DNA of 64,000 nt, from contig NZ_CP146986.1 of the NCBI RefSeq assembly GCF_037126175.1, forward strand, positions 4,225,001 to 4,289,000, in the 5' to 3' direction. Positions 18,377-28,449 of the stretch are shown here, piece after piece. This DNA is from Pseudomonas sp. RSB 5.4 (GTDB taxonomy: Bacteria; Pseudomonadota; Gammaproteobacteria; Pseudomonadales; Pseudomonadaceae). The notes under the pieces are model-generated. The model did not search any database. It was given only the letters and a program-made list of their open reading frames with translations, and was not told the origin of the DNA. A program made the translations under genes and the position numbers. The first letter of the stretch is position 1; every line of letters starts with the position of its first letter.

Positions 18377-19753
18377 ATGTCGGTACCCCCGCGTGCCGTT
18401 CAGCTTAACGAAGCGAACGCGTTCCTTAAGGAACATCCTGAGGTTCTGTACGTTGACCTTCTGATTGCGGATATGAATGGTGTGGTGCGCGGCAAGCGCA
18501 TCGAACGCACCAGCCTCCACAAGGTTTACGAGAAAGGCATCAACCTGCCGGCCTCTCTATTTGCTCTGGATATCAATGGTTCTACGGTGGAAAGCACCGG
18601 CCTGGGTCTGGACATCGGCGACGCCGACCGGATCTGCTATCCAATCCCCGATACCCTGTGCAACGAGCCATGGCAGAAGCGCCCTACCGCGCAACTGTTG
18701 ATGACCATGCACGAACTCGAGGGTGACCCGTTCTTCGCCGATCCGCGTGAAGTGCTCCGTCAAGTTGTTGCAAAGTTTGACGAGCTGGGCTTGACCATCT
18801 GCGCCGCGTTCGAACTGGAGTTCTACCTGATCGACCAGGAAAACGTGAACGGGCGTCCACAGCCGCCACGCTCGCCGATCTCCGGCAAACGCCCGCACTC
18901 GACTCAGGTCTACCTGATCGACGACCTCGACGAATACGTCGACTGCCTCCAGGACATTCTGGAAGGCGCCAAAGAGCAAGGCATCCCGGCCGACGCGATC
19001 GTCAAGGAAAGTGCCCCGGCGCAGTTCGAAGTGAACCTGCACCACGTCGCCGACCCGATCAAGGCGTGCGACTACGCGGTCCTGCTCAAGCGTCTGATCA
19101 AGAACATCGCCTACGACCATGAAATGGACACTACCTTCATGGCCAAGCCGTATCCGGGCCAGGCGGGTAATGGTCTGCACGTCCATATCTCGGTGCTCGA
19201 CAAAGATGGCAAGAACATCTTTGCAAGCGAGGATCCCGAGCAGAACGCCGCGCTGCGTCACGCGATCGGCGGTGTGCTCGAGACCCTGCCGGCGCAGATG
19301 GCTTTCCTCTGCCCGAACGTCAACTCGTACCGTCGCTTCGGCGCGCAGTTCTATGTGCCGAACTCGCCGTGCTGGGGCCTGGACAACCGCACCGTGGCGA
19401 TCCGCGTACCGACCGGCTCTGCCGATGCCGTGCGTATCGAACACCGCGTGGCCGGCGCCGACGCCAACCCGTACCTGCTGATGGCTTCGGTCCTGGCCGG
19501 TGTGCATCACGGTCTGGTGAACAAGATCGAGCCAGGCGCTCCGGTCGAAGGCAACAGCTACGAGCAGAACGAACAAAGCCTGCCGAACAACTTGCGCGAT
19601 GCCCTGCGCGAGCTGGACGACAGCGAGGTGATGGCCAAGTACATCGATCCGAAGTACATCGATATCTTCGTCGCCTGCAAGGAAAGCGAGCTGGAGGAGT
19701 TCGAACACTCCATCTCCGACCTTGAGTACAACTGGTATCTGCATACCGTTTAA
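18377..19753 (+). CDS. spuI: Glutamylpolyamine synthetase SpuI
   Basis: This 458-residue protein is a second glutamine-synthetase-like enzyme, paralogous to SpuB. It has VDLLIADMNGVVRGKRI at the N-terminus, CAAFELEFYLID for metal binding, AQFEVNLHHV, TFMAKPYPGQAGNGLHVHIS and EHRVAGADANPYLLMASVL. By position opposite the spu operon it is SpuI, a gamma-glutamyl-polyamine synthetase. Having both SpuB and SpuI while SpuA is decayed means that gamma-glutamyl intermediates need a hydrolase encoded elsewhere. Confidence 0.92.
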   Translation: MSVPPRAVQLNEANAFLKEHPEVLYVDLLIADMNGVVRGKRIERTSLHKVYEKGINLPASLFALDINGSTVESTGLGLDIGDADRICYPIPDTLCNEPWQKRPTAQLLMTMHELEGDPFFADPREVLRQVVAKFDELGLTICAAFELEFYLIDQENVNGRPQPPRSPISGKRPHSTQVYLIDDLDEYVDCLQDILEGAKEQGIPADAIVKESAPAQFEVNLHHVADPIKACDYAVLLKRLIKNIAYDHEMDTTFMAKPYPGQAGNGLHVHISVLDKDGKNIFASEDPEQNAALRHAIGGVLETLPAQMAFLCPNVNSYRRFGAQFYVPNSPCWGLDNRTVAIRVPTGSADAVRIEHRVAGADANPYLLMASVLAGVHHGLVNKIEPGAPVEGNSYEQNEQSLPNNLRDALRELDDSEVMAKYIDPKYIDIFVACKESELEEFEHSISDLEYNWYLHTV

Positions 19754-19770
19754 GCGGATTGCGACCAGAT

Positions 19771-19810
19771 AAAACGCCGTCGGCTGTCTTGGCCCACGGC
19801 GTTTTTTTTA
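19771..19810 (+). terminator. Rho-independent terminator of spuI
   Basis: A hairpin AAAACGCCGT...ACGGCGTTTTTTTT lies about 20 bases after the spuI stop codon. Confidence 0.85.
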
Positions 19811-19843
19811 TGGCCGAATTCTGATCTGAATGGCCGCCTGCGG

Positions 19844-19945
19844 CGGTTCGGGAGCAAGCCCCCTCCCACAGGGGATCTACAGCGCATGGAGATCTTTTGT
19901 ACGCAGAAGATCAACTGTGGGAGGGGGCTTGCTCCCGAAGGCGTC
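19844..19945. repeat. REPIN
   Basis: Inverted REP pair of the GGAGGGGGCTTGCTCC variant, between spuI and the TetR gene. Confidence 0.8.
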
Positions 19946-20003
19946 CTGGCAGACAACACACGGCTCGGCTCGTACAATGCCCGCTGCCCCGCAGGAGACT
20001 TCC

Positions 20004-20636
20004 ATGACGCGTCCCGCCCCCGTTCGCAAACCCCGTGCCCGCAGCCAGGCGCGGATCGACTCGATACTCGACGCCGCGCGTACGCTGCTGGCCGCCGAGG
20101 GTGTGGCCAGTCTGTCGATCTACAGCGTCGCCGAACGCGCGCAGATTCCGCCGTCCTCCGTGTATCACTTCTTCGCCAGCGTCCCGGCGCTGCTCGAAGC
20201 CTTGACTGCCGATGTGCACGCAGCCTTCCGCGCCTGCCTGCAAGCGCCGATCGATCACGAGGCGCTGCGCGACTGGCGTGACCTGTCGCGGCTGGTCGAG
20301 CAGCGCATGCTGGAGATCTACGACGAAGACGCGGCGGCCCGCCAGCTGATCCTCGCCCAGCACGGCCTGACCGAAGTGACCCAGGCTGACCGCCAGCACG
20401 ACATCGAACTCGGCGACCTGATGCACAAACTGTTCGACCATCACTTCGAATTGCCGCGCCTGCCAAGCGATGTCGACGTGTTTGCCCTGGCGATGGAACT
20501 GGGCGACCGCGTGTATGCGCGCTCGGTGCAGCAACACGGGCAGATCACCCCGCGCATGGCCGAGGAAGGGATGCGGGTGTTTGATGCCTATATCGGCCTG
20601 TATCTGCCGCCGTATCTACCCAAGAGAGTTCTCTAG
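20004..20636 (+). CDS. TetR-family transcriptional regulator
   Basis: The 210-residue product has a basic N-terminal arm (RKPRARSQARIDSILDAA) and a TetR helix-turn-helix (LSIYSVAERAQIPPSSVYHF) followed by an all-helical ligand domain. The start at 20004 follows CAGGAG. It sits next to spuI; in P. aeruginosa a TetR regulator of agmatine use (AguR) lies in this area, but no agu genes are present here, so the target is unknown. It has its own space and no co-directional downstream partner. Confidence 0.85.
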   Translation: MTRPAPVRKPRARSQARIDSILDAARTLLAAEGVASLSIYSVAERAQIPPSSVYHFFASVPALLEALTADVHAAFRACLQAPIDHEALRDWRDLSRLVEQRMLEIYDEDAAARQLILAQHGLTEVTQADRQHDIELGDLMHKLFDHHFELPRLPSDVDVFALAMELGDRVYARSVQQHGQITPRMAEEGMRVFDAYIGLYLPPYLPKRVL

Positions 20637-20649
20637 CGCATTCACCGGC

Positions 20650-20720
20650 CCCTTCGCGAGCAAGCCCGCTCCCACAGGGGAACGCATTCCAAATGTAGGA
20701 GTGAGCCTGCTCGCGATGGC
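20650..20720. repeat. REPIN (degenerate second half)
   Basis: The first unit is a full REP (CCTTCGCGAGCAAGCCCGCT); the second (GTAGGAGTGAGCCTGCTCGC) is diverged. Confidence 0.75.
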
Positions 20721-20753
20721 AGCGCCGCCGATTCAAATCCGTGCACAAAAAGA

Positions 20754-20793
20754 AAAACCCCGAAGGGCTCACGCCCTCCGGGGTTTGTTTTTT
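20754..20793 (-). terminator. Rho-independent terminator of the ssu operon
   Basis: The stem AACCCCGAAGGGC/GCCCTCCGGGGTT is flanked by A- and T-runs, so it can work in both directions. It lies just after the ssuF stop on the minus strand. Confidence 0.85.
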
Positions 20794-20802
20794 TCCACTG
20801 GC

Positions 20803-21018
20803 TTACAACTTGGCGATCGACACCTCGGTGGATTTCACGAAGGCAATCACCTCACTGCCCACCACCAGTTCCAGCTCCTTGACCGAGCGGGTGGTGATCA
20901 CCGAAGTGACGATGCCGGAAGCGGTCTGCACGTCGATTTCCGACAGCACGTCGCCGAGAACGATCTCCTTGATCGAGCCTTTGAACTGGTTGCGCACGTT
21001 GATGGCTTTGATAGTCAT
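20803..21018 (-). CDS. ssuF: Molybdopterin-binding (Mop/TOBE) small protein SsuF
   Basis: The 71-residue protein is a single Mop/TOBE domain (NVRNQFKGSIKEIVLGDVLS ... VVGSEVIAFVKSTEVSIAKL), the type that binds molybdate or molybdopterin. In Pseudomonas a gene of this kind closes the ssuEADCBF operon; its exact role in sulfonate use is unclear. It follows ssuB by 33 bases and is followed by a strong terminator. Confidence 0.85.
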   Translation of the reverse strand: MTIKAINVRNQFKGSIKEIVLGDVLSEIDVQTASGIVTSVITTRSVKELELVVGSEVIAFVKSTEVSIAKL

Positions 21019-21051
21019 GGCTTTGATTCCTGTCGTTGGTTGTAACTTGAG

Positions 21052-21858
21052 TTATTGAGCCCAACGCAATTGCGTAGGCAGTGGTGAAACAGGCTCCGGC
21101 TCCGGCGGCTCACCGGGCAGGGACAGAACACGGTTGAGCACTTCGGTTTCCAGCGCTGCCAGTCGATGCGATCCGCGCACTCGCGGACGAGGCAACTCCA
21201 CTTGCAGGTCGAGACCGACTTCGCCGTCCTCGATCAGAATCACCCGGTCGGCAATCGCCACCGCTTCGCTGACGTCGTGGGTCACCAGCAGCACGGTGAA
21301 CCCATGCTTTTGCCAGAGGCGTTCGATCAGTTGCTGCATCTCGATCCGGGTCAGGGCATCCAGCGCACCCAGCGGCTCGTCGAGCAGCAACAGGCGCGGT
21401 TGGTGGATCAGCGCCCGGGCCAGCGCCACGCGCTGCTTCTGCCCACCGGACAAGGCTGCCGGCCATTCATGGGCGCGATCCGCCAGACCGACGGATTCCA
21501 GCGCTTCCAGTGCTTGCGGGCGCCAGTTGCCTTTAAGGCCGAGACCGACGTTGTCGATGATCTTTTTCCACGGCAGCAGCCGTGCTTCCTGGAACATCAG
21601 CCGGGTGTCTTCCCGCGCATCGCTGAGCGCTGCGGCACCGGCCAGCAGGTCACCGCCAGTCGGTTGATCGAGGCCGGCGAGCAAGCGCAGGAAGGTGCTC
21701 TTGCCGCACCCGCTGCGCCCGACCACGGCGACGAATTGCCCCGCCGGAATGTGCAGGTCGATGTCGCGCAGCACCTGCCGCGTACCAAAGGTTTTCTGCA
21801 GGTTGCGCACCACTAGCGGAATCCCGCGCAGCAGGCGTGGAGGTTGTTGAGCGGTCAT
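21052..21858 (-). CDS. ssuB: Alkanesulfonate ABC transporter ATPase SsuB
   Basis: The 268-residue ATPase has Walker A (GRSGCGKST), Q-loop, signature [15 protein letters not shown], Walker B ([15 protein letters not shown]) and switch His ([11 protein letters not shown]). It energises sulfonate import with SsuC and SsuA. The start at 21858 is chosen because it forms an ATGA overlap with the ssuC stop; an upstream codon at 21906 would overlap ssuC by over 50 bases. Confidence 0.94.
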   Translation of the reverse strand: MTAQQPPRLLRGIPLVVRNLQKTFGTRQVLRDIDLHIPAGQFVAVVGRSGCGKSTFLRLLAGLDQPTGGDLLAGAAALSDAREDTRLMFQEARLLPWKKIIDNVGLGLKGNWRPQALEALESVGLADRAHEWPAALSGGQKQRVALARALIHQPRLLLLDEPLGALDALTRIEMQQLIERLWQKHGFTVLLVTHDVSEAVAIADRVILIEDGEVGLDLQVELPRPRVRGSHRLAALETEVLNRVLSLPGEPPEPEPVSPLPTQLRWAQ

Positions 21859-22637
21859 GCCGCACCTCCCTTGGCCACCTGATAGGCCGGATGCCAGCGC
21901 AGCCACACACGCTCAAGTCCACGGGCGGCGAGGTCAGCGAGCTTGCCGAGTACCGCGTAAAGCAGGATCGCCAGCACCACCACATCGGTCTGCAAAAACT
22001 CGCGGGCGTTCATCGCCAGATAACCAATGCCGGAGCTGGCCGAGATGGTTTCAGCGACGATCAGCGTCAGCCACATGAAGCCCAGCGCAAAGCGCACCCC
22101 GACCAGAATCGAAGGCAGCGCGCCCGGCAGAATCACCTGCCAGAACAGGCTGAAACCGCTCAAGCCATAACTGCGCGCCATCTCCACCAGCGCCGGATCG
22201 ACGTTACGGATGCCGTGATAGGTGTTGAGGTAAATCGGGAACAGCGTGCCCAGTGCCACCAGGAAAATCTTTGCCGACTCGTCGATGCCAAACCACAGGA
22301 TCACCAGTGGAATCAGCGCCAGGTGCGGCACGTTGCGGATCATCTGTACCGAGCTGTCGAGCAGGCGTTCGCCCCACTTCGACAGGCCGGTGATGAAACC
22401 CAGCGCCAGGCCGATGCTGCCACCGATGGTGAAGCCCAGCGCCGCGCGCCAGCCGCTGATTGCCAGATGCGTCCAGATCTCGCCGCTGCGCACCAGGCTG
22501 ACACCGGCCTCAATCACCGCCACCGGTGCCGGCAGGATCCGCGTCGACAACCAACCGGCCGACACCGACAACTGCCACACCGCCAGCAAGAGCACCGGCA
22601 ACGCCCAGGGCGCGAGGCTGTGGATAAATTTTTTCAT
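21855..22637 (-). CDS. ssuC: Alkanesulfonate ABC transporter permease SsuC
   Basis: The 260-residue inner-membrane permease has about six hydrophobic helices and the EAA-type loop [20 protein letters not shown]. It belongs to the SsuC/TauC family. It lies eight bases after ssuD and overlaps ssuB by four bases. Confidence 0.94.
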   Translation of the reverse strand: MKKFIHSLAPWALPVLLLAVWQLSVSAGWLSTRILPAPVAVIEAGVSLVRSGEIWTHLAISGWRAALGFTIGGSIGLALGFITGLSKWGERLLDSSVQMIRNVPHLALIPLVILWFGIDESAKIFLVALGTLFPIYLNTYHGIRNVDPALVEMARSYGLSGFSLFWQVILPGALPSILVGVRFALGFMWLTLIVAETISASSGIGYLAMNAREFLQTDVVVLAILLYAVLGKLADLAARGLERVWLRWHPAYQVAKGGAA

Positions 22638-22645
22638 GGCGCGCC

Positions 22646-23794
22646 TCAGCTCTGCGACGCGGCTTTGGGAAGAATGTCGTTGGCCACCATCTCGCCGAAC
22701 GGGCTGACGTAGCCGGCGCTTTTCGGCAGTTCCGGGCGCTCGATGTCGAGGTGCGGGAACAGCAGTTCAGCGACGCGGTACGACTCTTCGAGGTGTGGAT
22801 AACCGGAGAAGATGAACGTATCGATACCCAGATCCGCGTACTCCTTCACGCGGGTGGCCACGGTCGGGCCATCGCCGACCAGCGCTGTACCCGCACCGCC
22901 CCGCACCAGACCGACACCCGCCCACAGATTCGGGCTGACTTCGAGGTTGTCGCGACTACCGCCGTGCAGCGCCGCCATGCGTTGCTGGCCGACCGAATCG
23001 AAACGCGCCAGCGATGCCTGCGCACGCTTGATGGTGTCGTCGTCCAGATGCGAGATCAGCCGGTCTGCCGCTTGCCAGGCTTCGGCGTTGGTTTCGCGCA
23101 CGATCACATGCAAACGAATGCCGAAGCGCACGGTACGCCCGAGCTTGGCGGCTTTGGCGCGCACCTGCTCGATCTTCTCGGCGACGGCCGCTGGCGGCTC
23201 GCCCCAGGTCAGCACCATCTCGACCTGTTCGGCGGCCAGATCCTGCGCCGCTTCCGACGAGCCGCCGAAGTACAGCGGCGGACGCGGTTGCTGGATCGGC
23301 GGATAGAGCAGTTTGGCGCCCTTCACGCTGATGTGTTCGCCGTCGTAATCGACGGTTTCGCCTTCCAGCACCCGACGCCAGATCCGGGTGAATTCCACCG
23401 AGGCTTGATAGCGCTCTTCGTGGTTGAGGAACAGACCATCACCGGCCAACTCTTCCGGGTCACCACCGGTCACCAGGTTGAACAGCGCACGACCGCCAGA
23501 CAGACGATCCAGGGTCGCAGCCTGCCGCGCCGCCACCGTCGGGGAAATGATCCCGGGGCGCAGGGCGACAAGGAATTTCAGACGCTGGGTCACCGGGATC
23601 AGCGACGCGGCCACCAGCCACGAGTCCTCGCAGGAACGGCCGGTGGGGATCAGTACGCCGCCAAAGCCCAGACGATCCGCCGCTTGCGCGACCTGTTGCA
23701 GATAACCGTGGTCAACGGCGCGTGCGCCTTCGGCGGTGCCAAGGTAATGGCCGTCGCCGTGGGTAGGCAGGAACCAGAAGATGTTGAGGCTCAT
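22646..23794 (-). CDS. ssuD: FMNH2-dependent alkanesulfonate monooxygenase SsuD
   Basis: The 382-residue TIM-barrel enzyme belongs to the bacterial luciferase-like family. It opens [19 protein letters not shown] and contains [20 protein letters not shown] and [18 protein letters not shown]. It cleaves the C-S bond of alkanesulfonates with O2 and reduced FMN to give an aldehyde and sulfite. SsuE, encoded upstream in the same operon, supplies FMNH2. Confidence 0.95.
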   Translation of the reverse strand: MSLNIFWFLPTHGDGHYLGTAEGARAVDHGYLQQVAQAADRLGFGGVLIPTGRSCEDSWLVAASLIPVTQRLKFLVALRPGIISPTVAARQAATLDRLSGGRALFNLVTGGDPEELAGDGLFLNHEERYQASVEFTRIWRRVLEGETVDYDGEHISVKGAKLLYPPIQQPRPPLYFGGSSEAAQDLAAEQVEMVLTWGEPPAAVAEKIEQVRAKAAKLGRTVRFGIRLHVIVRETNAEAWQAADRLISHLDDDTIKRAQASLARFDSVGQQRMAALHGGSRDNLEVSPNLWAGVGLVRGGAGTALVGDGPTVATRVKEYADLGIDTFIFSGYPHLEESYRVAELLFPHLDIERPELPKSAGYVSPFGEMVANDILPKAASQS

Positions 23795-23819
23795 GGAGTG
23801 GTCTCCTTGGGGATTCGAT

Positions 23820-24800
23820 TTACTGGGCTTGGGTAACCGAGCTTTGGGCCACAGCGGCCGGTGGTGTCCAGATCACATCCTTGATGCTCAACGGCTTGGG
23901 AATCAGCTTGAGCTGGTAGAAGGTGTCGGCGATTTTCTGTTGCGCGGCGACCACATCCGGGGTCAGGAACAGCGCACCGTAGCCCTGGCGTTTCACCGAG
24001 GTCAGGGTGATCTCCGGCGACAGGCCGAGCAGCGGCGCGACCTGTTGGGTCACGTCCTGCGGGTTGGCCTTGGACCACTCGCCCACCGCGCGCACTTCCT
24101 CGACGAGGGTCTTGATCACCTCGGGATTTTTCTGCGCGTAAGGTTTGGTCGCGAGATAGAACTGGTGGTTGTCGACGATGCCTTTGCCGTCACGCAGGGT
24201 GTGCGCCTGCAGCTGGTTCTCGGCAGCGGCCTGGTACGGATCCCAGATCACCCAGGCATCGACGCTGCCACGCTCGAACGCGGCGCGGGCATCGGCCGGC
24301 GGCAGGAATACGGTCTGGATATCGGAGTATTTGAGACCGGCGTCTTCCAGTGCGCGCACCAGCAGGTAGTGCACGTTGGAGCCTTTGTTCAGGGCGACTT
24401 TCTTGCCCTTCAGATCGGCCACCGATTTGATCGGCGAGTCTTTCGGCACAAGGATCGCTTCACTGGTCGGTGCTGGCGGTTCGTAGGCAACGTAGAGCAG
24501 ATCGGCGCCGGCAGCCTGGGCGAATACCGGTGGCGTCTCACCGGTGACGCCGAAGTCGATCGAGCCGACGTTCAGGCCCTCGAGCAGTTGTGGGCCGCCG
24601 GGGAATTCAGTCCATTGCACGTCCACGCCTTGGGCGGCCAGACGCTTTTCCAGTGTGCCTTTGGCCTTGAGCAGCACCAGCGTGCCGTACTTCTGATAAC
24701 CGATCCGCAAGGTCTCGGCTTGAGCTTGAGTAATGGCGCCGAAGGACACAGCCGCAGCAAACAGAGCGACCAGACCGCGACGCAAAAATACAGTGCGCAT
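23820..24800 (-). CDS. ssuA: Aliphatic sulfonate-binding protein SsuA
   Basis: The 326-residue periplasmic binding protein has a signal peptide ([20 protein letters not shown]) and the opening [20 protein letters not shown] typical of SsuA. The start at 24800 (MRTVFLRRG) follows AGGAGAGCGCT; a longer frame to 24836 lacks a site. It delivers sulfonates to SsuBC. It lies 25 bases upstream of ssuD. Confidence 0.94.
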   Translation of the reverse strand: MRTVFLRRGLVALFAAAVSFGAITQAQAETLRIGYQKYGTLVLLKAKGTLEKRLAAQGVDVQWTEFPGGPQLLEGLNVGSIDFGVTGETPPVFAQAAGADLLYVAYEPPAPTSEAILVPKDSPIKSVADLKGKKVALNKGSNVHYLLVRALEDAGLKYSDIQTVFLPPADARAAFERGSVDAWVIWDPYQAAAENQLQAHTLRDGKGIVDNHQFYLATKPYAQKNPEVIKTLVEEVRAVGEWSKANPQDVTQQVAPLLGLSPEITLTSVKRQGYGALFLTPDVVAAQQKIADTFYQLKLIPKPLSIKDVIWTPPAAVAQSSVTQAQ

Positions 24801-24888
24801 AGCGCTCTCCTTTTTGCTGTTGGGTTGTGGCTGCACCTGCTTGCCCGTTGGCGGGCGAGTAAGGCCAGTACTTCAATTTCGGTGAGGC

Positions 24889-25482
24889 TTAAATGCTCCA
24901 GCGAGCACTCAACAAACGTTCATTCAACAGGCCCGGCTCCAGCGGCTTCGGCCGGCGAGCCATGGCACTGACAAACTGATCCAGCGCTTCATGCAGACGC
25001 TGCTCCAGCGCGGGTGCCAGTTGCGCCGCGGCACTGCCTTCGCCGTAAGCGATCTGGCTGTCCTCGGCAAAAATTCCTTGCAGCATTTCCTGCGCCTTCA
25101 ATGCCGACAGAACCGGTTTGAGCGCGTAATCGACCACCAGCATGTGGGCGATACTGCCGCCCGTGGCCATCGGCAAAACGATCTTGTGGTTCAGGGCACG
25201 TTCCGGCAGCAGATCCAGTACGGTTTTCAGCGCACCGGAAAACGACGCCTTGTACACCGGCGTGGCGATCAGCAGGCCATCGGCGTTTTCAATCTGCGCC
25301 AGCAGGTCGAGTACTTTCGGGCTATCGAAGCGGGCATGGAGCAGATCTTCGGCCGGGAAGTCCCGCACCTGATAACTCACCACTTCGACCCCTTGCTGCC
25401 GCAACCAGTGTTGCGAGCGTTCCAGCAGCACCCCGGAACGGGAGCGCAGGCTGGGACTGCCACCGAGTGAGACGACCAGCAT
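24889..25482 (-). CDS. ssuE: NAD(P)H-dependent FMN reductase SsuE
   Basis: The 197-residue flavodoxin-like reductase opens [20 protein letters not shown] and has [20 protein letters not shown], the FMN-binding loop. It reduces FMN with NAD(P)H for SsuD. The gene is first in the ssu operon and AAGGAA precedes its start. The AT-rich upstream DNA is the likely sulfur-starvation promoter. Confidence 0.94.
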   Translation of the reverse strand: MLVVSLGGSPSLRSRSGVLLERSQHWLRQQGVEVVSYQVRDFPAEDLLHARFDSPKVLDLLAQIENADGLLIATPVYKASFSGALKTVLDLLPERALNHKIVLPMATGGSIAHMLVVDYALKPVLSALKAQEMLQGIFAEDSQIAYGEGSAAAQLAPALEQRLHEALDQFVSAMARRPKPLEPGLLNERLLSARWSI

Positions 25483-25625
25483 TCAGACGATTCCTTACGC
25501 GTTACAGGCGATTCGCGGGTTGCGATCTCGCTTCGATGGGAGTGACCTTACCAGCTGATTTATATATCCATAAATCATATTTATTCATTTGGTTATGCAT
25601 TTAAGAGATATGTAATTTGCTTTGT
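25483..25625 (-). promoter_or_regulatory. Likely ssu operon promoter region (AT-rich)
   Basis: The segment around 25557-25625 is much richer in A+T than its surroundings (TTTATATATCCATAAATCAT). It lies directly upstream of ssuE. In this family, ssu promoters answer to sulfate limitation through LysR-type regulators; the binding site itself was not recognised. Confidence 0.5.
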
Positions 25626-25628
25626 CCC

Positions 25629-25665
25629 GGGCAAAAAAACAGGCCGTTGAAACGACCTGAAATCC
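25629..25665 (-). terminator. Probable terminator of lsfA
   Basis: On the minus strand, CAGGTCGTTTCAACGGCCTG is followed by a run of T. It lies after the lsfA stop and a REPIN. Confidence 0.6.
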
Positions 25666-25702
25666 CCTGCTTTGTGGTTCTGAATTTTGTGTCGGCTGTG
25701 CC

Positions 25703-25779
25703 GACGCCTTCGCGAGCAAGCCCGCTCCCACATTTGGAATGCGTTCCCCTGTGGGAGCGGGCTTGCTCGCGAAGGCGGC
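25703..25779. repeat. REPIN
   Basis: Inverted pair of REP units (CCTTCGCGAGCAAGCCCGCT and mirror) between lsfA and its terminator. Confidence 0.85.
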
Positions 25780-25806
25780 GGTAGCTACAGCCCAAATTTC
25801 ACTGAT

Positions 25807-26445
25807 TCACTTGTTCGGCTGCGGCGTCAGACGCAGATATGGCTTCACTGCGCGGTAGCCTTTGGGAAAACGCCGCTTGATCTCTTCCTCATCCTTGAGC
25901 GACGGCACGATCACCACCTCATCACCGTCCTGCCAGTTGGCCGGGGTCGCCACTTTGTAGTTATCGGTGAGTTGCAGCGAATCGATCACCCGCAGGATCT
26001 CGTGGAAGTTGCGCCCGGTACTCGCCGGGTAGGTGATGGTCAGGCGAATCTTCTTGTTCGGATCGATCACGAACAGCGAACGCACGGTCAGGGTGTCGTT
26101 GGCGTTCGGATGGATCAGGTCATAGAGATCGGAAACCTTGCGATCGGCGTCGGCCAGGATCGGGAAGTTGACGAGGGTGTCCTGGGTTTCGTTGATGTCC
26201 TCGATCCACTTGTGGTGCGAGTCCACCGGGTCAACCGACAAGGCGATGGCTTTAACGCCGCGTTTGCTGAACTCATCCTTGAGCTTGGCGGTGAAGCCCA
26301 GCTCGGTGGTGCACACCGGGGTGAAGTCGGCCGGGTGGGAGAACAGCACGCCCCAGCTATCGCCCAGCCACTCGTGAAAACGAATCTTGCCGGCGCTGGA
26401 ATCCTGTTCGAAGTCGGGGGCGATGTCGCCGAGTCTGAGGCTCAT
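25807..26445 (-). CDS. lsfA: 1-Cys peroxiredoxin LsfA
   Basis: This is a 212-residue Prx6-type peroxiredoxin with the peroxidatic cysteine in the motif PVCTTE (segment HPADFTPVCTTELG). It lacks a resolving cysteine near the C-terminus. The C-terminal dimer arm (PKGYRAVKPYLRLTP) is typical. LsfA in Pseudomonas is induced by sulfate starvation and lies near sulfonate-use genes, as here, downstream of an AT-rich promoter region and next to the ssu operon. It reduces H2O2 or organic peroxides. Confidence 0.92.
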   Translation of the reverse strand: MSLRLGDIAPDFEQDSSAGKIRFHEWLGDSWGVLFSHPADFTPVCTTELGFTAKLKDEFSKRGVKAIALSVDPVDSHHKWIEDINETQDTLVNFPILADADRKVSDLYDLIHPNANDTLTVRSLFVIDPNKKIRLTITYPASTGRNFHEILRVIDSLQLTDNYKVATPANWQDGDEVVIVPSLKDEEEIKRRFPKGYRAVKPYLRLTPQPNK

Positions 26446-26676
26446 GGTGCTGCTCCTGATGAGTTGTTGGAGAACTCAACTGTAGCTCGGGATTCGACAT
26501 CATGAAAAAGAATAAATAAATAGATATCTAGAATCTAAAGGAATATTAAACATCGTTCACTGGACGCTCGACGGCATCGCGACGAACATCGCTCTCAAGG
26601 TTCGAGAAGGCCTTGAGTTGCTGCAAAGAGGGAATTTCGGGACAGGCTTACGGGGGTGAGCCTGACTCGAAAACGC
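26446..26676. promoter_or_regulatory. lsfA upstream region
   Basis: The part at 26500-26555 is AT-rich (AAAAGAATAAATAAATAGAT) and is the likely lsfA promoter area. No gene is visible between it and the oprD-family terminator. Confidence 0.45.
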
Positions 26677-26716
26677 AAAAGCCCCGTCCGGCACGGTGCC
26701 GGACGGGGCTTTTTTT
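26677..26716 (-). terminator. Terminator of the OprD-family porin gene
   Basis: A perfect GC-rich hairpin, AAAAGCCCCGTCCGGC...GCCGGACGGGGCTTTTTT, lies 23 bases after the porin stop codon on the minus strand. Confidence 0.9.
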
Positions 26717-26739
26717 ACATCAGCAGTTTGAACGCGCTA

Positions 26740-28083
26740 TTACAGCAGCGGGATCGAGTAGCTGACGATCAGGCGGTTTTCGTCCTGAGAACGGGTGTTC
26801 GCCAGGTCGGTACGCCACATCGCGTTTTTCCAGGCTACGCCGAGGTTCTTCAGCGGGCCTTCCGGGATTACGTAACCGATGGTCAGGTCGCGTTCCCATT
26901 CCATCTTGTCGCCCAGCGGGGTGTCGATGTTATCGCCACGCAGGTAGATCACGTTCGCGGTCAGGCCAGGAACGCCGATCTTGGCGAAATCGTAGCCGTA
27001 GCGAGCCTGCCAGGTACGCTCCCCGGCGCGACCGAACTTCTGGATCTGCATGTCGGTGATGGTGCTGTTGGACGAGCCGTCACCCTGGTTCAGCCAAGGG
27101 AAGTCGCTGTCGCCGTTGGTGTACTGGTAACCCGCACCGAAGGTGTGACCTTCAACCGAGTACAAAGCCAGGTAGCTGTACAGGTTGTTGTCGACTTTGC
27201 CCTTGGTGGTAGTGCCACCGTAGTAACCGCTGGTGTAGTAAGCGGCAGTGTCACCGTTGGCACCGTTGTCACGGCTGCGGTAGTAACGCAGGTCACTTTT
27301 CAGTACGCCCGGGCCGATTGCCCAGTTATGTACCAGACCCAGGAAGTTCTGCGAGTAGAAGTCCTTCAGCTCGCCGTAGTAGTACGAGGCGGTCAGGTCT
27401 TTGGTGATTTTGTAGTCAGCGCCGCCGTAGTAGAACTTGTTGCTGAATTTGCCAGCATCATAGTTCGAGTTTGCGTTTGCACCGGCAATCGACATGTTTT
27501 CGTTGTTGCTGGAGTTACGACCCTTCACGGCCTCAACCTGACCGGCAGTCAGTGTCAGGTCCTTGATTTCGTTCGAAGTGATCGCCGCACCCTGGAAGGT
27601 TTGTGGCAGCAGACGACCATCGTTGTACTTGATGACCGGGTTGTTCGGCAGCAAAGTACCGACCTTCAGCTCGGTTTGAGAGACTTTGACCTTGCCGGTC
27701 AGGCCCAGGCTGGCGAAATCATCTACAGCACGGTCGCCATCGCTTGGGAATACAGTACCGCCCGAAGCAGTACCGGTGTAGTTGCCATGGGTACCGCGAC
27801 CGGAGTCCAGACGCACGCCATACAGGCCGATAGCATCAACACCGAACTGAACGGTGCCTTGGGTGTAACCGGAGATGAAGCGCAGATCGAAACCCTGGCC
27901 CCATTCGGAGTTCTGACTGCGGGTGTTCGACGTCTTCGATGGCGTGCCATCACGGTTGTCGGTGTCGATGTAGAAGTTGCGCAGGCCCAGAGTGGCCTTG
28001 CTGTCTTCGATGAAACCGGCGGCGCCTGCCTGCTGCGCCAAAACCCCTACGGCCACAGCCAGGGCCAAGGTGGACTTGTTCAT
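26740..28083 (-). CDS. OprD-family outer-membrane porin
   Basis: The 447-residue product has a signal peptide (LALAVAVGVLAQQAGAA), then GFIEDSKATLGLRNFYID, the classic start of OprD-type 18-strand barrels. It contains alternating aromatic and small residues and ends in SYSIPLL after DENRLIV. Members import amino acids, small acids or other solutes. Its place between lsfA and tauA suggests a role in sulfonate or sulfate-ester uptake, but this is inference. Its gene is divergent from tauA. Confidence 0.9.
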   Translation of the reverse strand: MNKSTLALAVAVGVLAQQAGAAGFIEDSKATLGLRNFYIDTDNRDGTPSKTSNTRSQNSEWGQGFDLRFISGYTQGTVQFGVDAIGLYGVRLDSGRGTHGNYTGTASGGTVFPSDGDRAVDDFASLGLTGKVKVSQTELKVGTLLPNNPVIKYNDGRLLPQTFQGAAITSNEIKDLTLTAGQVEAVKGRNSSNNENMSIAGANANSNYDAGKFSNKFYYGGADYKITKDLTASYYYGELKDFYSQNFLGLVHNWAIGPGVLKSDLRYYRSRDNGANGDTAAYYTSGYYGGTTTKGKVDNNLYSYLALYSVEGHTFGAGYQYTNGDSDFPWLNQGDGSSNSTITDMQIQKFGRAGERTWQARYGYDFAKIGVPGLTANVIYLRGDNIDTPLGDKMEWERDLTIGYVIPEGPLKNLGVAWKNAMWRTDLANTRSQDENRLIVSYSIPLL

Positions 28084-28449
28084 GTAAAGCTCCTCTCGTT
28101 TCTAATTCTTGTGTTCCTGGTCCTGGTCGAATGCCCGGATCCGTAGGTTCGCGATTAGCGCCAGAGCGTGACTGACAAGTCAATCGTAACCTTGTGTGTC
28201 TACGACCAAGGTCTAATCGCAGTATTTGGGTCCCTGCACAGTACTGACTTTCCTGATAACCCCAAAAAGAATTATTTCATTCTTTTTTATACTATCTAGC
28301 TATATGGCCCAGTAATGGCCACCTGCAGCGCAACACAGGATATCGGCTACTAAGCTAATTACTAAATGGTATTTGTTCGCCCTTTTTTAGATCGCTTAGC
28401 GTTGACGCATTCAAACCACGTCAAACCCTATCCAAAAGGCGACGCCATC
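28084..28449. promoter_or_regulatory. Divergent promoter region, porin / tauA
   Basis: This 366-base gap contains no gene. The part at 28260-28310 is AT-rich (TTCATTCTTTTTTATACTAT) and probably carries promoters for one or both genes. A tauA Shine-Dalgarno site is not obvious before 28450. Confidence 0.5.
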